DNA from: Mycogone perniciosa
Lineage: Eukaryota > Ascomycota > Sordariomycetes > Hypocreales > Hypocreaceae
DNA: 64,000 bases
Direction: 5' to 3'
NCBI GenBank assembly: GCA_025331125.1
Contig: JAOALB010000003.1
Location: forward strand, 1 to 64,000
Under the pieces are notes generated by a model. It did no database searches. It saw only the letters and a program-made list of their open reading frames with translations, and was not told the DNA's origin. Positions 1 to 11,990 of this stretch are shown in pieces. A program made the position numbers and the translations under genes. Positions within the stretch are counted from its first letter, which is position 1. Each line of letters starts with the position of its first letter.

Positions 1-73
<73 letters not shown>
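1..73. other. 73-nt C homopolymer at window start
   Basis: The first 73 bases are all C, followed directly by ordinary sequence. A run this long is far outside the base composition of the rest of the window. It may be an assembly or sequencing artefact (for example poly-G read carry-over at a contig edge) or a true homopolymer in the upstream region of the chitin synthase gene. The sequence alone cannot decide. Confidence 0.9.
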
Positions 74-74
<1 letters not shown>

Positions 75-574
75 CGCACTGAAATGCATCTTTGGCCTGT
101 TTCGCTAGCCGGACCCTTCCATTCTTTGTTGCATCTCCATGCCGCTCCACATTCGGCGCGCAGCCTTTTGCTCCAAGAAAACAGGACCCTATCCCCTTTC
201 CTTACCAGCAGTCTTGCCGACAGGAGGATTGGTTAAACAGAAAACCATCGTCAAGTTCGCAGCTGAGGTGTGAGGGCTTTGGTTCAAACACATCGTTGGC
301 CTGCCTGCCTTGTTATTCGTTTTTCTCACGCTCGCTTTTGACCCTGTCTTGAAACACTTGTATCCTCGTATCTCTCGTTGAACCTTTGTTTTTCCCCTTT
401 GGATCTTCTGAGACCTTTCCGGACCTTTTTTTTTTCCACAGAAAACTCCCGCCTCATCGTTTCGCCTCCTCGTGCAACTCTTTCTTTCCCACACAAGACC
501 TTCGTTGACCATCAATCCCCAGTCAGCCTTTACAATCAATCGCGGGCCAGTTCCCTGGCATCGTGCCCATCACC
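74..574 (+). promoter_or_regulatory. Upstream region / 5' leader of chitin synthase gene
   Basis: About 500 bases without a supported gene. From about 310 the top strand is strongly pyrimidine-rich (runs of T and CT), as is common just upstream of fungal start codons. The ATG at 575 sits in a good fungal context (CACCATGG). No TATA box or named operator is evident. Confidence 0.5.
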
Positions 575-3500
575 ATGGCCATGAGTCTGCCGCCTCTGGG
601 TACTGGCAACGGGGGGGCTCATACCCAGAATTCGCTACCCTCGTTACCAACACATCTTCAGTCCGATACGCATCTCACGGCACATCTTGCTAGCCGTTTC
701 CATGTAGCTTTGCCAACCGCGAAGCTATCTTCACACGGCCTAATCTGTCTAAACACCTATACATCTTCCACCAAGGGTCCCGATGGCGGGAAGGAAGGCA
801 GCGCCATGGCCGGCGCCGAGGACATGGCCGAACGTGCCTGGTTGAGACTTGGGCATCGATCCGAGAATCAGGCCATCGTGTTTCTGTAAGGATACATTGC
901 TCAATTTCACGCAAATGCCTGCTTCTGACAATCATCACAGTGGTGAATCTGGTTCTGGCAAGTCTACTATTCGTAACCATCTTCTCACGGCCATCCTGAA
1001 CAAGGCATCGACCCCCCTCTCGACGAAGCTGTCTCTCGCCGCGTACGTGTTTGATACCCTGACGACGACAAAGACTGCCACAACCCCTACCGCGTCCAAG
1101 GCTGGACTATTCTATGAACTGCAATATGATACATCGGCTACCACCAATCCTATCCTCATTGGTGGCAAACTGTTGGATCATCGCCTTGAAAGAAGCAGGA
1201 TTACCGATGTCCCTACTGGGGAGCGTAATTTCCACATTTTATACTACCTCTTGGCCGGTACTAGCGAAGCTGAGAAGGCTCATCTTGGTTTCGACAGTGG
1301 TTCCTCTAGTTCTAACAAGAGATGGAAGTTCTTGGGCCATCCAACTCAACTGAAAGTTGGCATCAATGATACAGACGGCTTTCAACTTTTCAAAAACGCC
1401 ATGAGAAAGTTGGAGTTTCCCAAGAACGATATTGCCGAGATCTGTCAAGTTCTTGCCTGCGTCCTTCACATTGGCCAGCTCGAGTTCGAGACTTCCAACA
1501 ACACAAGCGCTACTGGTGACGACAGCGGTGGATATTCTCACGAAGGTGGTAATACCTTTACAGCTGTTAGGAACAAGGATGTTTTGGGCATTGTTGCTGC
1601 TTTCCTGGGCGTCAGCGCCGCTGATCTTCAGACCACCCTGGGTTACAAAACGAAGATTATCCAAAAGGAGCGAGTGACAGTCATGCTTGACCCGAATGGT
1701 GCTCGTGCTCATGCGAATGAATTAGCACGAACTCTGTATGGTCTCCTCGTTGCTTGGATTGTTGAGAATATCAACCAGCGCCTTTGCGCTCCAGAAGATG
1801 GGATTGCCAACACTGTTTCGATAGTAGACTTTCCGGGTTTCGCGCAGCAGTCTGCCACGGGGTCTATTCTTGACCAGCTATTGAACAACGCTGCGACCGA
1901 GGCTATTTACAACGTGACTCTTCACAACTTTTTTGACCGTAGAGCTGACATGCTCGAAAGTGAGGAGGTCAGTGTTGCACCGACTAGCTATTTTGACAAT
2001 AGTGATGCAGTCAAGGGTCTGCTGAAGCCTGGAAATGGCCTTCTCAGCATTCTCGATGACCAGACTCGCAGAAACCGCACAGATCTCCAGTTTCTTGAGA
2101 GCCTCCGCAAACGCTTCGAAGGAAAGAATGCCGCTATTGATGTTGCTTCCGCGACTGCTAAGCTTCCTGGTAGTAACTTCCACACCGAGAATCTTGCCGC
2201 CAGCTTTACTGTGAAGCATTTTGCCGGCGAAGTTGAGTATCCTGTGAAGGGATTGATTGAGGAGAATGGCGAGATCATATCCGGAGATTTACTCAACATG
2301 GTCAACTCAACCAAGAGCGACTTTATTGCCAAACTTTTTGGCCAGGAGGCCCTGCAAACCGTCACTCACCCTAATGAAAGGACCACTGTCATGCAGGCTA
2401 CAATAAGCTCCAAACCGATGCGGGCGCCAAGTGTCATGTCACGCAAGGGTACTAGAGCCAGAGGAAACATGCTCCGACGACAACCTCAGGAAGTATTGGA
2501 TCAGCTTGAGCAAGGTAGTGACACGCGAGAGTCCAGGTCGGGTAATACCAAAGCTTCGTCGGAACAAGGCGCCTCAGGACAATTTCTCTCATCCCTTGAC
2601 AATGTCCAGAAGGCCGTGACCGACCCTAGCACCAACTCCTACTTTGTCTTCTGCTTAAAGCCCAATGATCGCCGCATTGCAAATCAATTCGACAGCAAAT
2701 GCGTGCGAAGTCAGGTGCAAACTTTTGGTGTTGCCGAAATCAGCCAGCGGTTGCGTTCTGCTGATTTTAGCTTGTTTGTACCATTTGGCGAGTTCCTTGG
2801 AATGACGGATGCCGAGACAATACTCATTGGCAGCGAGCGTGAACGAGCTGAAGTAGTCATTGAAGAGAAACGTTGGCCGAGCAACGAGGTCCAGATTGGC
2901 TCCACAGGTGTGTTCCTTAGCGAGCGATGTTGGATGGAGGTAGCTCAGCTCTCATCAACCAGGTCGGTATCTGGACGTGGTGCTATGTCTGCGTCTGAGG
3001 GTGAAGTTGGTGATGGACTTACTCCTGGAGAACACCTCGCCTTCGGTGCGTCTAAGGAGCGCCTGTTATCCGGTGGAAACACTCCTGTTCCCTATGGAGA
3101 GAAGGGCAAGCATGGCTACTTCGTTGCTGATGACACCCGCTCTGAGGCTGGTGTTTCGGCCTTCGGCGGCGGTGACATGTTCAAGAATCTCGATACTCGA
3201 GAACAAATGGCCGAACGAGGAAATGAGAAATCCATGGTGGAGGTTGAGGAGTACAAAGATAGTCCAAGTCGCAAGCGTTGGGTCTTCTGTGTCTATCTTC
3301 TTACTTGGCTCATTCCCGACTTCCTTATTCGCTGGATGGGGCGAATGTCTCGTAAGGACGTTCGCATGGCATGGAGAGAGAAGGTTGCTATCAACTTCCT
3401 TATATGGCTTGCTTGCTTGGTGGCTATATTTTTTGTTGTTGTGTTTCCAATGCTCATTTGTCCCAAACAATATGTCTTTAGCAGGGCAGAGCTGACAAGT

Positions 3501-6263
3501 TTCAACGGAAAGGATGGTAATGGAGCCTACGTCTCCATTCGCGGGGTCGTTTTTGACATGGGCGCATTCATCCCTAGCCATTACCCCCCCTACTTGGATC
3601 CCAAGAATCTTCTCAACTATGCTGGCAAAGATGTTACGGCCCTTTTCCCAGTTCAGGTCTCGGCACTCTGCGATGGAAAGGATGGCCAAATTGACCCCGC
3701 GGTGACATTGGACTACAAGACCATCAATTTCACCAATACACCAGCGAACCTCATCAGCCCGGAAGACTTGAATGCAAAATATCATGACTTTCGATACTTC
3801 ACGAATGACAGTCGCCCTGATTGGTTTTATGAACAGATGGTATATCTGAAGTCAAATTTCAAAAAGGGAAACATTGGCTATACCGCTCAATACGTTTCTA
3901 CATTGTCCGAAAAAAAGCAAGCAGTCGCCATTATGAACAGCAAAGTTTATGACATGACAACCTACCTTCAAGGTGGTCGGAAAATGCGAGCTCCTCCTGG
4001 ACAGAGTCTCCCTAACGATGCACATCTTACAGACTTCATGGACCCTGCTGTTTTGGATATTTTTCAAAAAAGGGCTGGTAGTGATGTTACCAGGTCTTGG
4101 AATTCATTGAATCTGGACCCTGCTGCCAAGGACCGGATGCAGAGATGTATGGACGAGTTGTTCTACGTTGGTGATGTTGATACCAGAAACTCAACTCGCT
4201 GTCAATTTGCAGAATACCTTGTCCTCGCAGTCTCGATTCTTCTTGCGTCCGTTATTGCCTTTAAATTCTTTGCTGCTTTGCAGTTCGGAGGCAAAAATGC
4301 TCCCGAGGATCTTGACAAGTTCGTTTTGTGTCAGATTCCTGCTTACACTGAAGATGAGGAATCTCTCCGTCGTGCTATCGATTCCGCCGCCAGGATGCGC
4401 TATGATGACAAACGCAAATTGTTGGTTATTGTCTGTGACGGTATGATTATTGGTCAAGGAAACGATCGCCCTACACCAAGAATCGTACTTGACATTCTCG
4501 GCGTCTCCGAAACGGTTGATCCTGAGCCTCTTAGCTTTGAATCCCTCGGTGAGGGCTTGAAGCAGCATAACATGGGCAAAATTTACTCTGGTTTATACGA
4601 AGTCCAAGGCCACATTGTTCCTTTTATGGTTGTTGTCAAGATTGGCAAGCCCTCTGAGGTGGCCCGTCCAGGCAACCGTGGTAAGCGAGACTCTCAGATG
4701 ATCATCATGCGTTTCCTCAACCGCGTTCACTACAATCTACCCATGAGCCCGATGGAACTGGAGATGTATCATCAAATTCGCAACATTATTGGAGTTAATC
4801 CCACCTTCTACGAGTTCATGTTTCAGATCGATGCAGACACTGTCGTTGCACCAGACTCGGCAACTCGCATGGTATCCGCTTTTATTAACGACACGAGCAT
4901 CATTGCTGTTTGTGGAGAGACTGCTCTCACTAATGCCAAGTCATCATTCATCACCATGATCCAAGTGTATGAATACTACATCTCACACAATCTCTCCAAG
5001 GCTTTCGAGAGTCTTTTTGGTTCAGTCACTTGTTTGCCAGGTTGTTTCTCGATGTACCGAATCCGGGCAGCAGAGACAGGCAAGCCACTTTTTGTCAGTC
5101 GTGAGGTGGTTGAGTCATACGCTACCATTCGCGTTGATACCCTCCACATGAAGAATTTGCTTCACCTCGGCGAGGATCGATTTCTGACGACCTTGCTGCT
5201 CAAGTATCACTCGAAGTACAAGACAAAGTACATCTTCACAGCTCACGCTTGGACTATTGCTCCTGATTCCTGGGAAGTCTTCCTCTCCCAGCGACGTCGC
5301 TGGATCAATTCTACTGTGCACAATCTAATTGAGCTTATTCCCATGGCCCAGCTCTGCGGTTTCTGTTGCTTCAGCATGCGTTTCGTCGTTTTCATCGATT
5401 TACTCAGTACAATCGTTCAGCCTGTCACAATTGCGTACCTTGTCTACCTGGTCGTTCTCGTCTCCACCAAAGCTACAGTTGTCCCCATTACAGCGTTCAT
5501 CCTTCTGGGCGCAATTTATGGTCTTCAGGCACTTATCTTCATCCTACGTCGTAAATGGGAGATGGTGGGTTGGATGATCTTGTACATCTTGGCCGTCCCA
5601 GTCTTCAGCTTTGGTCTGCCTCTGTACGCCTTCTGGCACATGGACGATTTCGCCTGGGGTAACACGCGTGTCGTTGCTGGCGAGGACGGTAAGAAGGTAG
5701 TTATCTCCGATGAGGGCAAGTTTGATCCCGCCTCCATTCCCCGCAAGAAATGGGAGGAGTATCAGGCCGAGCTCTGGGACACGCAGACGTCTCGTGATGA
5801 CGCTCGCTCTGAGGCCTCTGGATTCAGTTATGCCACGAAGGCCCAGGGTCATATGTCTGAATTTGCCTATCCCAGCCGTCCCAATTCAACGACTGGTTTC
5901 GCTCCGCCCATGCACACCCAGTCATATGAGACCCGAAACTTGTCTCGGATGTCTATGGCAGCGTCTGAGATGAATCGTATGAGCCAATATGGTGGCTCAC
6001 AGTTCTTTTCTCCTGAGGATATGGTTGGCTTACCAAGCGACGATGCTCTTTTGGCAGAGATTCGCGATATCCTCAAAACAGCCGATTTGATGACTGTCAC
6101 TAAGAAGGGTATTAAGCAAGAGTTGGAGCGCCGCTTTGACGTTCCCCTGGACGCTAAGAGGGCGTATATTAACAGTGGTATGTATTTCTTGATTCATTTT
6201 TCGAATAGATGTGACTGACTCTTTCACTCAGCAACCGAGGCTCTTCTTTCTGGTCAACTTTAA
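575..6263 (+). CDS. csmA: Class V chitin synthase with N-terminal myosin-like motor domain
   Basis: Processive glycosyltransferase that polymerises UDP-GlcNAc into cell-wall chitin at hyphal tips and septa. Exons 575-885, 941-6177 and 6232-6263 give 1859 residues, a usual size for the family. In order: a myosin-like head (about 1-780) with an intact P-loop GESGSGKS at 105-112; transmembrane segments near 880-945; a cytochrome-b5-like domain (about 945-1050); the chitin synthase catalytic region (about 1200-1600) with the QRRRW signature at 1554-1558; a membrane cluster (about 1570-1700); and a C-terminal DEK_C domain. The small last exon restores the conserved ending NSATEALLSGQL. The switch I position of classical myosins (NxxSSRFGK) reads TASKAGL, so motor ATPase activity is uncertain, while chitin synthase activity looks intact. 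The intact P-loop favours the CsmA type over the CsmB type. In many ascomycetes a divergent csmB neighbour lies upstream; here that falls outside the window. Confidence 0.95.
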
Positions 6264-6977
6264 ACTTAATTCATGCGCATGGAACGCTACTACCGTCATT
6301 TAATTTGATGCATTTGGACAAACACAAAAGGATGGACACTCAGAGGAGCGGTTGCAGACTCTGGCGCAAATATTCGGGCTATTATGCTTGTCGGACTTTT
6401 TGCCGACTTACCCTTTCTGACACATTATCTTATATAGCATTAATGAGGGGGATATCTTTTAGGAGCTATGATTAACACCGTGAGACTAGGAAATGAAAGC
6501 AAATTTTTCGCTTTGGTGTTTTGGACTAGAGGGATGAGGCTTGTACATATACGTGGAAATTTGATCAATTAAGCCTGCAACCGCTATCCTTTGGACACAA
6601 ACAGATAATTCCATTCGTACATGTTCTTGTGTTTGCATATCGGATCTAGACCGTGCAATGCATCAAGAATGTTATCTCCTTTTGACTTTATTTACAAACT
6701 ATGTTTATGTTTGTTGAAGGCACCTATCTGTTGCACAATTGTGTATTTGTGATGTGTCCTTGCCCTTTTCATTACTGGTTCCTCCCATAAGCTAATACAA
6801 GCATCCAATACATATAAAGCAGACAAAACTCTCCCGTCATGTCAGCGTTCAGCTACCCTCTACGATACCAAAATCACAGCCCAGTCGTAATTATAAAACT
6901 TTTGTACTAGTAGTCGCTTCTAATATTTGAGGTCATGTCTCCAGGTATCTCTCATTCTTGCCGCAGATATCCGCCTC
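6264..6977. other. Convergent intergenic region
   Basis: About 710 AT-rich bases between the 3' ends of the chitin synthase and URB1 genes. It should hold both 3' UTRs and polyadenylation sites. No coding potential, repeat or RNA gene was seen. Confidence 0.6.
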
Positions 6978-9900
6978 CTAGCCTTGATGAATGTTCTCAA
7001 GTAGCTTTTGCACACCTCCTTTACCCCATGCTGTTACACGTTCCTGGTCGCAAGTCTTCCATGCTCGCTTCATCAATGCTTTGTACAGGTCAGCATCCTC
7101 GCTGACATCACATGCTGCTCGCCGTGAGTCCAACCAACTTAGCAATCCGAATCTCGTGATTAGAGTCGTGCTGCCTGAATCAATGCAGGTTGTACGGTAG
7201 ACTATCCTGAGTATTCTCATCCTGAGATTGGTCCGAAGGTACGGGTTGCTGCCCAGGCCAAGTATCTTCTCGAACCAACGCTTTTTGTGGAAGATGCCGA
7301 GGTCGAATGGAGTCTTGAGAGCATCTAGGATGTAAGTGAGAAACCATGCCACTTCTGTGTAGTATCTGTCGTCCTCAGATGGCTCTCCGTGGAGAATATC
7401 GTGGGCCAATGGTAACTTCTCCAATGACCATATCGGGCTGCGAGTCAGGAATGTATTGACCTTAGGATAGAGAGCATGCAAGGGGTTCCTCAAGATTTCC
7501 AGGGCGTGGATGGCGAACGCAGTGAATGCTGATGGGACTGGACCGATGTCTACCTGCGACCTCGATGATTCTGCCAGCTCAGAGAGTAGCAACCAGATCT
7601 GCTTCTTCTCATCATATGGCGACTCTTCGATTTTGGCCGCCATCTTCAGGATATTTGTGAGACCCTCTTTGCGGATGTTCGTATGATTCGATGACAGAAG
7701 ACGAATCAGATTTACGGCCCAGCCGTCTTCCACTAGATCTTCAATGCTCTTAGAGTGCCATTTGAGCAAAACTGCTGTATCCTCCTGGTCTAAGAAAGGT
7801 GTATGCAGCATTTCTTCCAGTTTCGATCCATCGATTCCTGATTCTTCCTTCTGCAACTCTTGTTCCTGAACATCTTCGTCATCGATATTCAATTCGCTGC
7901 CCTTGAGAGTCTCTAGCTCGCCACGGTCCCCTAGGCTGCTTAGTTCCACAGAGTGGGACGATAAGTGTTCCTGTATCTTGTGATAGACACACGCAAGACT
8001 TTCACATCCCTTTTCTATGTATAATGCATTGAAATACAGAGAGAGGAATCTTGCAAGTGCGGTCTTTTCTCGACTCTCGGCCGAGCCTGTCAGATAAGGC
8101 AGTTGTTCTGCCATTGCCACAACGAGCAGGTTGAAATTTTTGCTGTTAGATCTGGCTCGAGTCTCTTGGCTCTCATCCAGGTACGTCTCCAGAACATCAA
8201 GGTATTTGATTGGCGATGTAGCGCAACGGCTGACGCAATTATCCAAGAAGGTCCAGATGGTTTCCATGTATTTGTCATTGATTTTGCCCACTATGCATCG
8301 TAACGCTTGAAGAAGAGGTCTGAGCTTGGTGGATTGGGAAACAAGCTGGTTCTCAACGGCAACATTGGTCAACACCTTCTTGAGTTGATGAAGTGGCGCA
8401 GTTCGATCGCTGCCGCACAACAAGCGCAGGAGTGCGATGAAAGGCGAGGATGGGTTTCCGCTGCTGAGGATCTCGATTCTCGAGAACCATCGCATACCAG
8501 GAGAGTAGCTAGCTATTGATACCAAGTTCTCCAGCTCCATAATGCCAAAAGAACTCGATTCTTGCTCACCAATATCCTCGTGCAGACCTTTTAGAACGTC
8601 CACGAAGAAGGGCGAAACGTCGAAATTAGCTGCCAGAGCTACTTGAGGGATCGCCTCATAGTAAAGGTGTAAAAGTCGACTGGCCATGGTTTTGTGCAAT
8701 ATGTTCTCGCTCGGGATGCCCTTGTAGCATCGCACAACCTCCTTCATGTCCGGTATTCGCTGGCAGAATGCATCCATTAATCGTCGAGCTGCTTCCAACC
8801 ACTGCGAATCTGAAGACCTATATCCCTCCTCGTGCATCTTGACGGCTATGGAGAGTTTCTCAAGTGCCTCGACAAGAATCCTCGTTGCAAAAAAAGACGT
8901 AAGGTTCGACTTGGGTGATAGACACCGGACAAGAACCTTTTGGTTGATCGGGAGAGGCAAAATATTATCTAGTAGAATAGATGTTGGAGGGGGGGCTTTG
9001 GCGTAACGAGTCTTATCGCCAAATGAATGAGGAAGAGGTATCTTCATTGTATTGAACAGGAATGCGGCATATCCAATCCACGTCATCGAAAGCTTTGGCT
9101 CAAATGTGAAAGACCGATTGTTGAAAAAGTAATCAGCTATTAGCTCTGGGGCAGCCTTGAATATTGAAGTCAAGAGCTCGTTGTGCTTCAAGCTGGACCA
9201 TGGACGGAGCTTTGCAGCGAACTCAGATAGTACGAAGTTGAAGACAGGTACGCCGCCGTGATATCTGTCATCCTTGGCTGCCCCATCATATCTTTGATTG
9301 GCTTGCTTGGCCAACTGAACCGAGAACTCCTCACTCGACTGCTTGGGATAGAGGCCTGTGGAAGGATACAAGATACCAGCACTAGGCGTTGTACATGTAT
9401 ATATAAGAAACTGATGTGCTTTCTCGCTTACTTGGCCTTCTTCATCGCTAGCTCCCGCGGCGTTGGAGTAGGTATATAGAGCCAAGAACCGCATTAGTGT
9501 TTTGGTGTTGAAGCATTTGAACTTGATCTCTCGAGGTATCTTGCTATCCGCCAGCACATGAGTCTTTAAGATGTCCAAAATCTCCAAGACAAGATAAGGA
9601 AGATCGCTCTTGATCATGAAAGTTAGGTGAGACAGAAGCTCTTTGTCTAACAGCAGCTCTTTTTTGCCGTCTGAGTGCAAGTATTTGAGGCAGCTCAGGA
9701 AGAAGCGGACTGCGTTAGTTCTCACTGACGCTTTCCGAGCATCATCTTGGCTATCCCCGAAATTCCCAATCTCTAGATTTCTTCCCAGTGAGGCAAAAGT
9801 AAAGGTTCTGGCCCGAACTATCCGCTTCGCGAAGGCGCCTCCATCTAGACACACGGCCTCCCGCAACAGACGCAGCGTCGGAGATATTATAAAGCCTTTG

Positions 9901-10483
9901 GCCTTTTCTGAGGATAGGTTCCTTGATAGAGATTTGAGCTGCCGCTCTTGAAGAAGCGACTGGCAGATGCCAAGTCCATGCTTAACGAGCTCCAATGACT
10001 CTGAGACAATGCGCAAAACCAGGGCCAAGACAACAGCCACAGAAGACATGACACCATCATCATTCACTTGAGCCGCAAATGACCACATCTCCATGATATC
10101 GTAAAGAAAGACAGCATCCTCGCTAGTATCTCTCGGCTTGACCAATTCAAGGTATTCTCGCAGAATGCTCAGCTTTGTGGTTCGGTTGCCGTCATCGGAT
10201 CCTATATCGTCGAGGAGTCTTTTGAAAGATTGAAGGCCTGACAAGGCAACTTTAGCTTTTGGCAAAATAAAAGATTGAAAAGGTAAGCATGGGACGACTT
10301 ACCATGCCTTGCTCGGCGCAAGTCCTGGTCGAATGTCAACAACTGCCGTAGCTGGTCGCCAGAGCTGACATCCTCGCCAGTGGGGACATCATGTGTGATT
10401 TTCTGGCGTTTCCGGAAAGCAGAGGCTCCATCTGTATCCAAAGAGGTTCTCTTTCCCATCTTGAAGAACTTATGTACGTTCAT
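6978..10483 (-). CDS. URB1: URB1/NPA1-like nucleolar 60S pre-ribosome biogenesis protein
   Basis: Large nucleolar scaffold needed for early 60S (25S/5.8S) pre-ribosome assembly. Exons (minus strand) 10483-10303 and 10255-6978, with a 47-nt intron (GTAAGT..AAAAG), give 1152 residues. The N-terminus has a basic, nuclear-type stretch (FRKRQK), and the block around LSGLQSFKRLL begins the Npa1 N-terminal domain. The rest is long, helical and leucine-rich, as expected of an ARM/HEAT-like fold. An acidic low-complexity stretch (DDEDVQEQE) lies in the second half. A second in-frame Met (MGKRTS, eight residues downstream) could be the true start. Convergent with the chitin synthase gene. Family assignment rests on overall sequence resemblance, because the family has no catalytic motif. 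Confidence 0.8.
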
Positions 10484-11990
10484 CGGCAGCTAATTGCAAG
10501 CCACCTCGAAATCTTGACACAGCTTCTCCATATAATTGAAGTTGATCTCATGCTCTAGAGATTTTGGAGTATTGCCGAATCTCACCGCCTCCCTGCTGCA
10601 AACGAGTGGATCCTGGAGATAATATTGATCCGGTTCTCCACAATTATGTCATGTTCCCGGGAGCCCACCACACCAATGCTTTGGGTCACTGCTAGTCCAG
10701 CTCATTACAAGCTATAAAAAGATTGAGGTGGGGAAAAAACCGAGACAAGCATGATGGCTTCGCTCATATCCCTCGACTTTTGTTAGCGGATGACCTTTCA
10801 CATGTTTCTCTAATACTACACACGAGCGACAGTGCTGGGCGCAGCAGCCCCCGACATCCATCCTGGGCATCATGTGGTTTTATCGTCGCAGTCGAGCATG
10901 GCGAAACCCACATTCAAAATGACCTATGTCATCATGACGGTCCCCCCCAAGTGGTGGGTGAGGATGAGCAGGTATTCTTAGAACAGAGGCAAAGACACTG
11001 GCATCGTTAGTCCCGACGCTGGCACCACCGTGAGAGTCGACTATTGTTCAGTAAGTTCAGCAACAGGCAAATCTGGACGCACCAGAAAAGAAACGACACG
11101 ATGATGCGAAACCACGCGCGCCAATGTTCCGGACGATCTGGTCGACCCAAAACAGGCACACAAGGTGGACGTTTTCCCGATACAGTCGCGTGGCTGAGTG
11201 GCGCCTGACGGACTGTCGCGGGATCTCGAGGGCGCCTCGTCTTTGTCTTTGTCTCTGGCGAAATTGCAGTGTTGGAGACACGCACACGGCATGGATTCTG
11301 AAGATTACACTGCTGGCCAATGCCGGCAGTCCACGCGACCCCTCTCCCGGGCATCTGCAGCAGAGCCATGGATGGTCCAGGATGGGGCGAGTTACCAGGC
11401 GTGGCGAATGCAAGACATCCACTCGCTGTCCTGGGTTGACCCTCTGACGCCGTTGGTGGATCCTACAATTCTGGTGGGCGGCGCCAACCATCCGAGTCCA
11501 GCATTACTACGCGCCGACTGGACGGTCACATTTGCGGCTCAGCCTATCATCTTCACGACTTGGTTGGCTCACCATCAACAACAGCTCAGCCGCCACCCAT
11601 TGGGTCGTGAAGCCCCTCAAGGTTTGTAAATCGGGAAGCCATGGCACCAATCCTCGGGTCGAGCGAGCCTGCACTATTGTGCAGTTGCAATATTTACAGC
11701 TCACCTGGCCGCCCTTGTCTCTCTTGTTCCTTTTGTTTGCAATCCGCGGGGTTCTGCTTCTCTATATCGAATCGCTGGTCGTTCGTTCATTCGTTCGTTC
11801 ACTTATTATTACGTCTTGGTCAGACGGCATGCTGCTGCACCAGTACTTGAAGTATGAAAGCTTCAACTGGCGTCTTTGGTGAGGCATATGCGTCATGTCT
11901 CTCATGCCTTGCACATTGCTGCGCACCGTTCACATTTCGTCTCGATCAGAAGCCGCACCACTGTAAGTCTTTGCGCAGCTGTTGAGAGGG
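10484..11990. other. Divergent intergenic region between URB1 and an unknown gene
   Basis: About 1.5 kb. It should hold the URB1 promoter and the promoter and leader of the gene starting near 11991. Open frames on both strands around 11,000-11,900 lack a family resemblance, and the longest (11198-11629, plus) opens with GTG. A short GTTC/ATTCGTTC repeat lies near 11780-11800. A GTAAGT at 11963 could mark a 5'-UTR intron ending at the AG near 12010. Confidence 0.5.

Noticed and set aside
11198..11629. 143-codon plus-strand frame upstream of the CRIB-like gene
   Set aside because: It begins with GTG, overlaps other equally long frames in both strands, and has low-information composition.
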